A DNA stretch of 64,000 nt from Deinococcus koreensis (GTDB lineage: Bacteria > Deinococcota > Deinococci > Deinococcales > Deinococcaceae), in contig NZ_PPPD01000001.1 of NCBI RefSeq assembly GCF_002901445.1, positions 496,001-560,000 on the forward strand, read 5' to 3'. The notes beneath the pieces are model-generated. The model worked only from the letters and a program-made list of their open reading frames with translations. It did not search any database and was not told where the DNA came from. The translations under genes were made by a program, and so were the position numbers. Shown here piece after piece: positions 50,968 to 61,476 of this stretch (positions within the stretch are counted from its first letter, which is position 1; every line of letters begins with the position of its first letter).

Positions 50968-52133
50968 TCAGCCCTCTGCCGTCCAGCGCGCGTCCGTCCA
51001 TTTGCGCTCGCTCTGGCTGCTTTCGACGGTCTTCTCGATGAAATGCACGCCCCGCGCCCCGTCGGCCAGGGTAGGGTAGATGGCGATCAGGGGGTCGGGC
51101 TCGCGGCGCTCCTGCCGGGCGCGGATCGCCTCGGCGGCGCCGCTGTAGACGTTGGCAAAGGCCTCGATGAAGGCCTCGGGGTGCCCGCCCGGCAACCTCG
51201 TGGCGGCCTGCGCGGCGGGGCTCAGGTACCCCTGACCGCGCGTGAGCACCTGGCGGGGGCCGTCCAGCGGCAGATAGTCGAGCTGGTTGGGGTGTTCCTG
51301 ACACCAGCTCAGGCTGCCCTGTGTGCCGGCCACGCGCAGCCTCAGGTCGTTCTCATGGCCGACCTCGATCTGCGAGCACAGCAGCACGCCGCGCGCCCCG
51401 CTGGTAAAGCGCAGGAGCAGGCTGGCGTCGTCGTCCAGGCGGCGGCCGGGGACGAAGGTGCTCAGGTCGGCGCAGATGGACTCCAGCTCCAGGCCGGTCA
51501 CGGTGGCGGCCAGGTTCTCGGCGTGAGAGCCGATATCGCCCACCGCGCCCGCCAGCCCGGAACGGGCCGGATCCGTGCGCCAGCCGGCCTGCTTGGAATC
51601 GGTGTCCTCCAGCCTGGTGGCGAGCCAGCCCTGGTGGTACTCCACGACGACCTTGCGGAGGTCGCCCAGGGTGCCGGCGCGGATCATGTCGCGGGCGTGG
51701 CGGATCAGCGGGTAGCCGGTGTAGTTGTAGGTCACCGCGAACACGACCCCGGACTGTTTCACGACCGCCAGCAGGTCGTTCGCCTGATCGCTGCTGTGCA
51801 CCAGCGGCTTGTCGCAGATGACGTGGATGCCGGCCTGCGCGAAGGCGCGGGCCACCGGGTAGTGCAGGTGGTTGGGCGTGACGATGCTCACCGCGTCGAT
51901 GCGCTCCCCTTCCGGCCGGGCGAGTTCGCCGTCCAGCATGGCCTCCCAGGTCGGGTAGCTGCGGGATGCATCCAGTCCCAGGTCTCGCCCAGATGCAAGG
52001 GCCTTTTCCGGCGTACTGGACAGCGCCCCGGCCACCATCTCGTAGTGCCCATCCAGGCGGGCAGCCATGCGGTGAACTGCACCGATGAAGGCGCCCTGCC
52101 CGCCGCCGACCATGCCCAGCCTGAGCGGGCGGC

Positions 52134-52137
<4 letters not shown>
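50968..52137 (-). CDS. Gfo/Idh/MocA family oxidoreductase
   Basis: A 389-residue NAD(P)-dependent sugar or polyol dehydrogenase. [14 protein letters not shown] is the Rossmann loop, [27 protein letters not shown] is the EKP-equivalent motif with catalytic Lys, and [12 protein letters not shown] places the GxHxxD-like region. GTG 52137 overlaps the epimerase stop (GTGA). It is the last gene of a four-gene minus-strand cluster with two dehydrogenases and two epimerases. Substrate unassigned. Confidence 0.9.
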
Positions 52138-53141
<1,004 letters not shown>

Positions 53142-53269
53142 GAGACCTCCTGGCGGGGAGCGGGACGGGGCGAGAGGAGCAGGCGCGAGGGCCGTGCGGC
53201 AGAGGGAGAGTCTACCCGGCCGGCCGCTTCGGCCGTCCAGGGCGGCGCCCAGCCCAAGCCCCCGGTGCC

Positions 53270-54397
53270 CTACTCGCCCGCGATGGGGGGGCGCCCGGCG
53301 GCCGGCAGCCACGCGGGCTGCGCGTCCAGGGGGGCAGGGCGCTCGACCGCCGTGCGGGGCCTGAGCGTGCGTTCCGCCCCGGCCGACTCCAGAATAGTGT
53401 GCATGACGTCCAGCACATGAAAAGCCAGGTCGCCGCTGGCGCGGTGGGCACCGCCGGTCTGCTGGGCGTGCAGCATGTCAGCCAGCCCGATCCCGCGCGA
53501 GTTCCCGGCGAAGGGCCGGGTCAGGGGCACGTCTTCCCAGTCGGCCTGAGCGTTCAGGCGGAGCTTCAGCGGCCCGCCGAAGGTGTTCGGATCGGGCACG
53601 CTCAGGCTGCCCCCGGTGCCGTGGATCTCGATGCGGGGCGCGTCGGACGCGGGCACGTCGAAGGAGGTGATCAGGGTCGCCAGGGCGCCGCCCTCCAGCA
53701 GGAGGTTGGCCGCCACGTGGGTCGGCGTATTCACAGTAATGAACTCGCCGGCCCGGGGCTGGGAGGTAATCGGGCGCTGCACGAAGGCCCTGGTGGCGGT
53801 GGCGCTGACCGTCTGCACGCCGCCCAGCAGGGTGACCAGTGCGCTCAGGTAGTAGGGGCCCATGTCGAACAGCGGGCCGGCGCCGGGCTGGTAGAAGAAG
53901 TCGGGATCCGGGTGCCAGGACTCCGGGCCGCTGCCCATGAAGAACGCGGTGGCCGACACGGGCCGCCCGATCCGCCCGGCGTCGATCAGCTCGCGGGCCG
54001 TCTGGATGCCCGCGCCCAGCACGGTGTCCGGCGCGCAGCCCACGCGCAGGCCCCTGGATGTCGCCCGATCCATGATCGTCTGTCCGTCCTCGCGTGCCAC
54101 GGCCAGAGGCTTTTCGGAATAGACGTGCTTGCCGGCGTCCAGCGCGGCCAGCGTCACGGCGGCGTGGGCGCCGGGCGGCGTCAGGTTCACGACCGCCACG
54201 ATCTCCGGGTCGGTCAGCAGCCCTGCCAGCGTCAGGGCCTGGATGCCGTGTTCGGCGGCGACCGTGGCGGCGCGGGCGGTATCCAGATCCGCCACCGCTT
54301 TCACCCGGAAGAGCTTCAGGTCGCGGGCGATCTTCAGGTACGCCGCGCTGATGTTGCCGGTGCCGACGATGCCGATGGTCTGCGGACTCAGTCCCAT
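53270..54397 (-). CDS. Gfo/Idh/MocA family oxidoreductase
   Basis: A 375-residue dehydrogenase. [21 protein letters not shown] is the NAD-binding loop, [10 protein letters not shown] carries the catalytic Lys, and [17 protein letters not shown] replaces the usual DxGxHxxD pattern (Tyr-Tyr instead of His), as in several family branches. It overlaps the upstream epimerase gene by 10 bp. It is a distinct paralogue of the 50968-52137 enzyme. Confidence 0.9.
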   Translation of the reverse strand: MGLSPQTIGIVGTGNISAAYLKIARDLKLFRVKAVADLDTARAATVAAEHGIQALTLAGLLTDPEIVAVVNLTPPGAHAAVTLAALDAGKHVYSEKPLAVAREDGQTIMDRATSRGLRVGCAPDTVLGAGIQTARELIDAGRIGRPVSATAFFMGSGPESWHPDPDFFYQPGAGPLFDMGPYYLSALVTLLGGVQTVSATATRAFVQRPITSQPRAGEFITVNTPTHVAANLLLEGGALATLITSFDVPASDAPRIEIHGTGGSLSVPDPNTFGGPLKLRLNAQADWEDVPLTRPFAGNSRGIGLADMLHAQQTGGAHRASGDLAFHVLDVMHTILESAGAERTLRPRTAVERPAPLDAQPAWLPAAGRPPIAGE

Positions 54398-55194
54398 GTG
54401 GAGAGCCCCTCCTGGATCAGCCGCCGGGCGCTCTGGCCCACCTCGGCGAAGACGTCGCCGGCCGTGCGATCCATCTCCAGCACGTGCCAGCGGGCAGACG
54501 GCGCGGCGGCGATGGCGGCGGCGTAGTCGACTCTCCCAGTACCCAGCGGCGTCTGGTCGGCCTCGGGGGTGGCGGGGCCGTCTTTCAGGTGCAGGGCCTT
54601 CACGCGGCCTCCCAGGCGGCGCAGCAGCGCGGCCACGTCCTGCCCGCCGGTCTGCGCCCAGTAGGTGTCGACTTCCAGAAACACCGCGGGATCGAGCTGG
54701 GAGAGCAGCTGGTCATAGGCGTGCTGGCCGCCCACGTCCGACCACTCCCACCAGTGGTTGTGGTAGCCCAGCTCCATGCCGCGTGAGGCGGCGTTCAGGG
54801 ACGCCTCGTTCAGCGCGTCGGCGAAGCGCTCGGTGCCTTCACGGGTGTCCATCACGTCCCGCTCGAAGCCGGGCACCTCACCGGGCCAGGAGATCACCGG
54901 CAGGCGGCAGCCCAGCGCCTCCAGGCTGTCCAGCACGGCGGCCGAGACCGGCCCCAGGGGCGCGGCGGCGTGCGCGGTCGGCGCGCTCAGGCCGTGGCTG
55001 TCCAGCAGCCGGCGAAGGGCCTGCGCCTGCCGCACCTTGTCGCTGTCGGTCAGGCCCTGGGAGGCGATGCCGAAGGGTTCCAGGTACCGGAAGCCCAGCC
55101 CGGCGATGCGGGCGATGGTGCCCCCCGGTTCGGCCGCGTAGGCGTCACGGAAGGTGTACAGCTGGACGGAGAGGGTACCGGGCTGAGGGGTCAT
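54388..55194 (-). CDS. Sugar phosphate isomerase/epimerase
   Basis: A 268-residue TIM-barrel protein of the xylose-isomerase-like superfamily: LSVQLYTFRDAYAAEP at the N-terminus, GMELGYHNHWWEW, VFLEVDTYWAQTGG, VKALHLKDG and WHVLEMDRTAGD hold the metal and substrate residues. AAGGAG precedes ATG 55194. It is first of the four-gene cluster; the upstream 318 bp holds a 14-bp repeat array and no gene. Confidence 0.9.
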   Translation of the reverse strand: MTPQPGTLSVQLYTFRDAYAAEPGGTIARIAGLGFRYLEPFGIASQGLTDSDKVRQAQALRRLLDSHGLSAPTAHAAAPLGPVSAAVLDSLEALGCRLPVISWPGEVPGFERDVMDTREGTERFADALNEASLNAASRGMELGYHNHWWEWSDVGGQHAYDQLLSQLDPAVFLEVDTYWAQTGGQDVAALLRRLGGRVKALHLKDGPATPEADQTPLGTGRVDYAAAIAAAPSARWHVLEMDRTAGDVFAEVGQSARRLIQEGLSTWD

Positions 55195-55380
55195 GGGAGG
55201 CTCCTTCCGGGGTCGAACTCAGGGGTGAGGTCGGGTGCCGAGGTCAGACAGAGGGTCGGGGGCCCCCCAGGCCATGCCGGCCAGACGCGCCCCCTGCCGC
55301 CTGATCACCATACGCCCGAGACCACACGGAGGGCCGCACACCTGAGCCGCGATTCCTGACGCCAGCCCACCAGTTCGTCG

Positions 55381-55436
55381 GGCACGGTTCAGGGGGCACA
55401 GTTCCGGGGGTACTGTGCGGCAGGCACGGTGTCAGG
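55381..55436. repeat. Four in-register 14-bp degenerate repeats
   Basis: GGCACGGTTCAGGG, GGCACAGTTCCGGG, a weaker unit and GGCACGGTGTCAGG lie end to end in the 318-bp gap upstream of the sugar cluster. The rest of this gap shows no gene. The period equals that of the array upstream of xylF. Confidence 0.5.
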
Positions 55437-55511
55437 GGACAGGCACAGGGTCAGTGATCAAGACAGCCCCCGGAGTTCAGCGTGCCGGTCTGGAGGGGGT
55501 GCCGGGGGGCC

Positions 55512-57209
55512 TCAGTTGCGCGGCCCCATCTCGTACACGGCGCGCCAGGGCTTGTAGACGGTCTTGGTCACGTCAGAGCGCACGCCCGAAGCGTCCTTGA
55601 TGGTGCGGGTGATGTAGAGGTTGTAGCCGTCCTGGGCCCAGTCGACCTGGTTCATGGCGCCGGGGCGCAGGGCTGGGTTGACCACGTACTGCGCGGGTGG
55701 GTGCGGCGTGCGCGACAGGATGGTCGCCGGGCTGATCGCCACCGTGCGCCTGGGCTTGATGCCCCAGACCTCCACCTGCAGTGTGCTGCGGGCATTGTTG
55801 TTGATGGTCTTGATCAGCAGCGGGGCGCCCGTGTCGTTCATGAACTTCAGGTCGACCCCGGGATCGTACACGGCGGCCTCGTAGCCCACCTGGGGTTCGT
55901 AGTAGCCGACCCGGTAGGAATGCTGGTTGCGCTCTACGACCGGCAGGCCCGCCTGATACAGCGCGCGGAAGGTGGTGGTGCTGACCTGACAGACCCCGCC
56001 CCCCAGGCCATCGACCGTACGACCGCCGCTGATGATCAGGCCGCTGACGAAGCCGTTGCCGGCGCTGATGCCGCCCAGCGTGTTCAGGAAGCTGAAGACC
56101 TCGCCCGCCGGCACGACTGCGCCGCTGATCTTGGCCGCCGCGTTGGCCACGTTGGTGCGCCGGGCCGGGCTGGAGTGGTAGTAGGTGCTCTGCCCCACGG
56201 TGATCAGCTCCAGCTTGCCGGGATCCGGCAGCTGGGCCAGGGTCAGGGTCGGGGCGCTGACCTTGCTGGGAAACAGCACCGCACTTTTCTCCGCGTCCAT
56301 GACCGCCGACTTGAAGGCCGCGTAGGCGGCGGCGCGGTCGGTCACGCGGCCTGCCTTCTCGGCCACCTTGACCAGCGCCTCGCCGTTCAGAGCGTAGCGG
56401 GCGTTGCGGGCCGGCTGATCCACGTAGGCGGTCAGGCGGCCGAAAGCGGCCTTCATGGCCTGCTCGTCGGGCTCCACGCCGGCGGCGCGAACCCAGTACA
56501 GGTTGGCCACCTGCAGGGCGTTCAGGATGCCCGTGCGGGGAGTGCCCTGGAGCTGGATGGTCAGCGGCCGCATCAGGGCGTTGCCCTGGGTGACCAGCGG
56601 CTGCAGGGCCTGCGCGGTGACCTGCGCCTTCCACTCCTTCACCGGAATCTGCAGGCTGGTCAGGGCGGGGGCCGCCACATAGGTCGTCACGGCCGTCTCC
56701 ACGTCGACCTGGCGGCCGGGCGCGTCCGGCTTCACGGCGTAGCGGCGGGCGGTCTGGTCGAAATAGACGGCGGCGCTCCGGGGCTGGGTCTCCAGGCCGG
56801 CGGTCAGGGTGCCCAGCGTGGCGCGGGCGGCGGCGGCGTCGACGCGCGTGACCAGCGGGAACTCGCGCACCCTGACCTGTCCCAGCATGGCCTGCAGGCG
56901 CTCCAGCAGCCCGCGCCCGGCCGCGACCTTCTCGGCGGCGGCCAGGCTGGCCCCGGCGTCGGCCCGCCAGCCCAGCTGGTCGGCGCTCAGCGTCCAGGCA
57001 TTCGTGCCCGCGCTGACCCTGACCTGGGGCGCCGCCACGGCCTGGGCTTCCAGGGCGCCCAGCGCCTGGGCCCGGGTCATGCCGCCGACCTCGACTCCGG
57101 CGACCCGCAGGCCGGGCGCCAGCGTCCCGTCCGCCTGAGACGCCACGCCCATCGCCAGGGCCCCGCCCAGGAGCACCACCGCCGCCACACCACCCATCCA
57201 CAGCTTCAT
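55512..57209 (-). CDS. VanW-family exported protein
   Basis: A 565-residue protein with an N-terminal signal or anchor (1-24), two PG_binding_4-type repeats (about 40-330; VKPDAPGRQVDVETAV is one core) and a VanW domain (about 360-480; NVANAAAKISGAVVPAGEVFSF, GGGVCQVSTTTFRALYQAGLP, EAAVYDPGVDLKF). VanW domains occur in glycopeptide-resistance clusters and in many envelope proteins without resistance; peptidoglycan binding is likely. A TACACT box 8 nt upstream plus AAGGAA drives ATG 57209. It is a single gene. Confidence 0.92.
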   Translation of the reverse strand: MKLWMGGVAAVVLLGGALAMGVASQADGTLAPGLRVAGVEVGGMTRAQALGALEAQAVAAPQVRVSAGTNAWTLSADQLGWRADAGASLAAAEKVAAGRGLLERLQAMLGQVRVREFPLVTRVDAAAARATLGTLTAGLETQPRSAAVYFDQTARRYAVKPDAPGRQVDVETAVTTYVAAPALTSLQIPVKEWKAQVTAQALQPLVTQGNALMRPLTIQLQGTPRTGILNALQVANLYWVRAAGVEPDEQAMKAAFGRLTAYVDQPARNARYALNGEALVKVAEKAGRVTDRAAAYAAFKSAVMDAEKSAVLFPSKVSAPTLTLAQLPDPGKLELITVGQSTYYHSSPARRTNVANAAAKISGAVVPAGEVFSFLNTLGGISAGNGFVSGLIISGGRTVDGLGGGVCQVSTTTFRALYQAGLPVVERNQHSYRVGYYEPQVGYEAAVYDPGVDLKFMNDTGAPLLIKTINNNARSTLQVEVWGIKPRRTVAISPATILSRTPHPPAQYVVNPALRPGAMNQVDWAQDGYNLYITRTIKDASGVRSDVTKTVYKPWRAVYEMGPRN

Positions 57210-57437
57210 CGTTCCTTAGTGTAAAGAATTTCACTCACAGATGTATGACGGAATTTCACAGTGCTGGACACATTCAGCATTCATGAAGCGTGTCCGTGGG
57301 GCTCGTTGAGACGGCCAGAGGGCTAGGCAACAGGTACGATCGCCTACAGATCAGCTCGCCTGAGGCCAGATCCGGTGCTCAGGCCGACAGCGGAGTGCCG
57401 CCCACCGCGTCCTGGCGCCGGGATTCCCCGACAGCGG

Positions 57438-57467
57438 GGAGCAGGGGCACACCCTCTCCCCTGCTCC
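57438..57467 (-). terminator. Terminator-like hairpin after lysJ
   Basis: GGAGCAGGGG (57438-57447) pairs perfectly with CCCCTGCTCC (57458-57467), 18 bp past the aminotransferase stop, without a U-tract. The rest of the 275-bp gap (57210-57484) contains the VanW promoter and nothing else visible. Confidence 0.55.
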
Positions 57468-57484
57468 AGCTCTTGCCCGGCCCG

Positions 57485-58732
<1,248 letters not shown>

Positions 58733-58894
58733 GGTTCCTCCTGAATCGGGGTGCTGATGGATGTGGTGCTCTGGGGGCCAAGCTCCGAGCTAAGAGCCCT
58801 ACGCTCTGGGCTGACAGCCCTCTGGTTCCAGTGTAGGGCGTGGCGGCGCTTCTCACAGGGCCAGTGTCCAACATGCGGGACAGCGCGCCCGCCC

Positions 58895-59767
58895 TCAGGC
58901 CGGGGCCGGGCGCGGGCGGGCCGGCAGGTTGATCAGCGCCAGCCCCGAGAGCACCACCGCCACGCCCAGCAGCGACCACAGGCCCAAGCTCTCGCCGGCC
59001 AGCGCGCCCCAGCCCAGGCCCCAGACCGGCAGCGCGTAGGTCACGGCCGTGACCTGGGTGGGCGAGACCCGCGCCAGCAGGCCGTAATACAGCAGGTAGG
59101 CCAGCCCGGAGCCGACCACGCCCAGGAAGATCACCGAGCCCCAGGCGCGGGCGTCCGGGGCGGCCGGCTGGGCGCCCAGCAGCGCGAGCGGCAGCAGCAG
59201 CGCGCTGCTCAGGGCCAGTTGCGTGGTCGCCAGCCCCACCGGGTTCAGGCCGGAGAGCGTGCGCTTGGCGATGGTCGTGGCGACCGCGTAGCCCAGGCTC
59301 GCCAACGCCAGGATCAGCACGCCGAAGGGCGTGGCGTGGCCGCCGCCCAGCCCGCCCGAGACCGTCAGGGCCACGCCGCCCAGGCCGAGCATCACACCCG
59401 CCATCTGCGCCCCGCGCAGCCCGCGCTCGCGCAGGCCCAGGCCGATCAGCAGGGCGAACAGCGGGGTGGTCGCGTTGATGATCGCGGCGATGTTCGAGCT
59501 GACCGTCTGCTCGCCCCAGGCGAAGAACGTCCAGGGAATGACATTGTTGAACAGGGCCACCAGCAGCAGCGGCCGCCACAGCCTCAGCGGTGGCAACGTG
59601 TGGCGGCCCAGGCGCAGCGCCAAGAGCAGCACCAGCGCCCCGAAGAAGGAGCGCAGCAGCGCCACCCAGAGCGGCGGGAACGCCTCGCCGCTCCATTTGA
59701 TCAGCAGGAACGACACGCCCCAGAAGGCCGAGAGCAGGAACATCTCCGAGAGGTCGCGGCGGGTCAC
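58895..59767 (-). CDS. EamA/DMT-superfamily transporter
   Basis: A 290-residue permease with ten hydrophobic helices in two EamA repeats (FLLSAFWGVSFLLIKWSGEAFPP opens the first; GVLILALASLGYAVATTIAKRTL the second). GTG 59767 overlaps the stop of the FMN-protein gene (GTGA). It is the last gene of a four-gene coupled operon. It likely exports a metabolite or amino acid; the solute is unknown. Confidence 0.9.
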   Translation of the reverse strand: MTRRDLSEMFLLSAFWGVSFLLIKWSGEAFPPLWVALLRSFFGALVLLLALRLGRHTLPPLRLWRPLLLVALFNNVIPWTFFAWGEQTVSSNIAAIINATTPLFALLIGLGLRERGLRGAQMAGVMLGLGGVALTVSGGLGGGHATPFGVLILALASLGYAVATTIAKRTLSGLNPVGLATTQLALSSALLLPLALLGAQPAAPDARAWGSVIFLGVVGSGLAYLLYYGLLARVSPTQVTAVTYALPVWGLGWGALAGESLGLWSLLGVAVVLSGLALINLPARPRPAPA

Positions 59768-60378
59768 CGGGGCTCCTGCACGGGCCGCAGGCGGCTCTGT
59801 TCCTCGCTCAGCGACGGCCAGCACTCGTCCTGGATGGCAGCGTCCACCCAGTTCTCCTTGCCGCTCCAGCGCTCGATGTGCAGCGAATAGACGCTCGTGC
59901 GGGCCAGATCGCTATCGAGGATCGGGCGGGTCTCGCGGCCGATGGTCAGATCCGGGAACACGCGCTCGGAGAGGATGGTCATGGCCTCCCGCTTCTCCTC
60001 CAGGGCGGTCAGGAGGCGGGCGCGGCCGAACACGATCACGGAGCGGTACTGCACGCTCAGCTCCAGCGGCGAGGTGCTGGGCAGCAGCGAACCGATCTCG
60101 GAGACCTCGAAGGTGGCCGGGTGCCCCTGGCCGGTGTTGGCCCACAGCCGCCCGACGACGTTGGTGTGGTACACGAGGTCGCGCCTCTCGGGGCGGTACG
60201 CGAAGGCCAGCGGCGTGATGAAGGGGACGGGCGTACCGTCCTCGCCCTGCCAGACGGTCGCCACACGGCCCAGGGGCACGCGCAGCAGCAAGGCCTCGAT
60301 CCAGGCGTCGTCCCGGCGGTTCTGCGGCCGGCGGCTGAGGGAAGGGTCGCGCACGGCGGGGTCGTAGGGATTCATCAT
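59764..60378 (-). CDS. Pyridoxamine 5'-phosphate oxidase-related FMN-binding protein
   Basis: A 204-residue split-barrel flavoprotein of the NimA-like group: LLLRVPLGRVATVWQGEDGTPVPFITPLAFAY, VYHTNVVGRLWAN, then VQYRSVIVFGRARLL and KREAMTILSERVFP. The family binds FMN and includes nitroimidazole reductases; it is not a canonical PdxH. ATG 60378 overlaps the upstream stop. The second of tandem ATGs (60375) is an alternative. Confidence 0.88.
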   Translation of the reverse strand: MMNPYDPAVRDPSLSRRPQNRRDDAWIEALLLRVPLGRVATVWQGEDGTPVPFITPLAFAYRPERRDLVYHTNVVGRLWANTGQGHPATFEVSEIGSLLPSTSPLELSVQYRSVIVFGRARLLTALEEKREAMTILSERVFPDLTIGRETRPILDSDLARTSVYSLHIERWSGKENWVDAAIQDECWPSLSEEQSRLRPVQEPR

Positions 60379-60998
60379 GCGTTCACTCCGTTTTCCGTCC
60401 AGAGGCCGTCTGTCCAGCGGTACTCCATCTGCCGCGCGGTGCGCTCGGCCAGATCACGCGAATGCAGGCGCTCCACCAGATGCAGGGTCATGTCGATGCC
60501 CGCGCTGATGCCCCCGGAGGTCACGACCGCGCCCCCGTCCACCCAGGAGACGCCGGGCACGACCTCCAGCGCCGGGAACTGCCGGGCCAGCTCGTCCTGA
60601 TCCTCCCAGTGGGTGGTCGCGCGCCCCGTGGTCAGCACGCCGGCCCAGGCCAGCACGAAGGCCCCCGTGCAGACCGACGCCGTGAGTTCCGCCTCCGTCG
60701 AGCGCGCCCGCACCCACTCCAGCAGCGCCGGGTCGCTCCGCAGGCCGTCCACCACGCCGCCCGGCACCAGCAGCACGTCCAGCGGCGGGTGGTCGTCCAG
60801 CGTGCAGTCCGGCAGCACGCGCAGGCCACCGCGCGCCGTCACCGGGGTCAGGTCGTGGGCGATCAGCACGGGCCGGAAGGGTGGAGACTCGCCGCTGCGC
60901 CCGGCCAGCCGGGAGGCCACGCTCAAGACCTCGAAGGGGCCGCCCAGGTCGAGCACCTCCACGCCGCCGAAGACCAGCAGACCGACCGTGCGGGTCAT
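60375..60998 (-). CDS. DJ-1/PfpI family protein
   Basis: A 207-residue class I glutamine amidotransferase-like protein: VGLLVFGGVEVLDLGGPFEVLSVA, LLVPGGVVDGL, the nucleophile elbow ASVCTGAFVLAWAGVL with its Cys, and VTSGGISAGIDMTLHLVE. It is close to isonitrile hydratase and ThiJ-type transcription-associated proteins. Enzyme or glyoxalase function cannot be told apart. The start overlaps the acetyltransferase stop (ATGA). Confidence 0.9.
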   Translation of the reverse strand: MTRTVGLLVFGGVEVLDLGGPFEVLSVASRLAGRSGESPPFRPVLIAHDLTPVTARGGLRVLPDCTLDDHPPLDVLLVPGGVVDGLRSDPALLEWVRARSTEAELTASVCTGAFVLAWAGVLTTGRATTHWEDQDELARQFPALEVVPGVSWVDGGAVVTSGGISAGIDMTLHLVERLHSRDLAERTARQMEYRWTDGLWTENGVNA

Positions 60999-61459
60999 CC
61001 CTGCCCCGCGAGTCTCTTCTGAAAATGGTGCGCCACGATGTTCATGCCGTGCTTGAGGTACTGCCGGTGCGCCGTGTGCCTGGCCTCGCCCACGCCGGAG
61101 TCGAGGTGCAGCCCACGGCAGTCCAGACGCAGGGCCTCGGCGTCCAGCCAGCTCAGCAGCGCCCCGGCGTGGCCGCGCCCACGGGCGTCTGGCAGGGTCG
61201 AGAGGTCATCCACGTACAGCATGGGGCCGTCCCAGAGCGTGGTCATGCTCCGGAACCCGGCGACGGCGGCCGCTTCCAGCCGACCGGGCTCGAACGCCCC
61301 GACGAGGCGGTAGCCCTCGGCCCCGGCCAGCCGGAGGTGAGCCTGCAGGGCCTCCACGCTGACCAGTGCCGGCGACGCCGGGCGCAATTCGCGCAGGGCC
61401 GGCAATGCCAGCGCCGCCTCGGGCGGGAGGATCGGGCGCAGGGTGCGGAGGTCGGTCAT
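60995..61459 (-). CDS. GNAT family N-acetyltransferase
   Basis: A 154-residue acetyl-CoA-dependent transferase: YVDDLSTLPDARGRGHAGALLSWL contains the beta-bulge and the R/QxxGxG/A acetyl-CoA loop, followed by LHLDSGVGEARHTAHRQYLKHGMNI. It is the first gene of a four-gene minus-strand operon. ATG 61459 is leaderless behind TAGTGT (61466-61471, complement), a box that overlaps the divergent MocR -10. Confidence 0.9.
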   Translation of the reverse strand: MTDLRTLRPILPPEAALALPALRELRPASPALVSVEALQAHLRLAGAEGYRLVGAFEPGRLEAAAVAGFRSMTTLWDGPMLYVDDLSTLPDARGRGHAGALLSWLDAEALRLDCRGLHLDSGVGEARHTAHRQYLKHGMNIVAHHFQKRLAGQG

Positions 61460-61464
61460 GGCCC

Positions 61465-61471
61465 TACACTA
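61465..61471. promoter_or_regulatory. Overlapping divergent -10 boxes
   Basis: TACACT (61465-61470, plus) serves the MocR gene and TAGTGT (61466-61471, minus) serves the acetyltransferase operon; each is 6 nt from its start codon. The two boxes share five base pairs inside a 17-bp intergenic gap flanked by the palindrome GGTCATGGCC/GGCCATGG. Confidence 0.75.
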
Positions 61472-61476
61472 CGGCC

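Noticed and set aside
55381..55436. Possible CRISPR-like array
   Set aside because: The 14-bp units are contiguous, degenerate and without spacers, and no cas genes are present.
55512..57209. Glycopeptide resistance role for the VanW-like protein
   Set aside because: No vanHAX, vanRS or D-Ala-D-Lac ligase genes nearby; VanW domains are common in unrelated envelope proteins.
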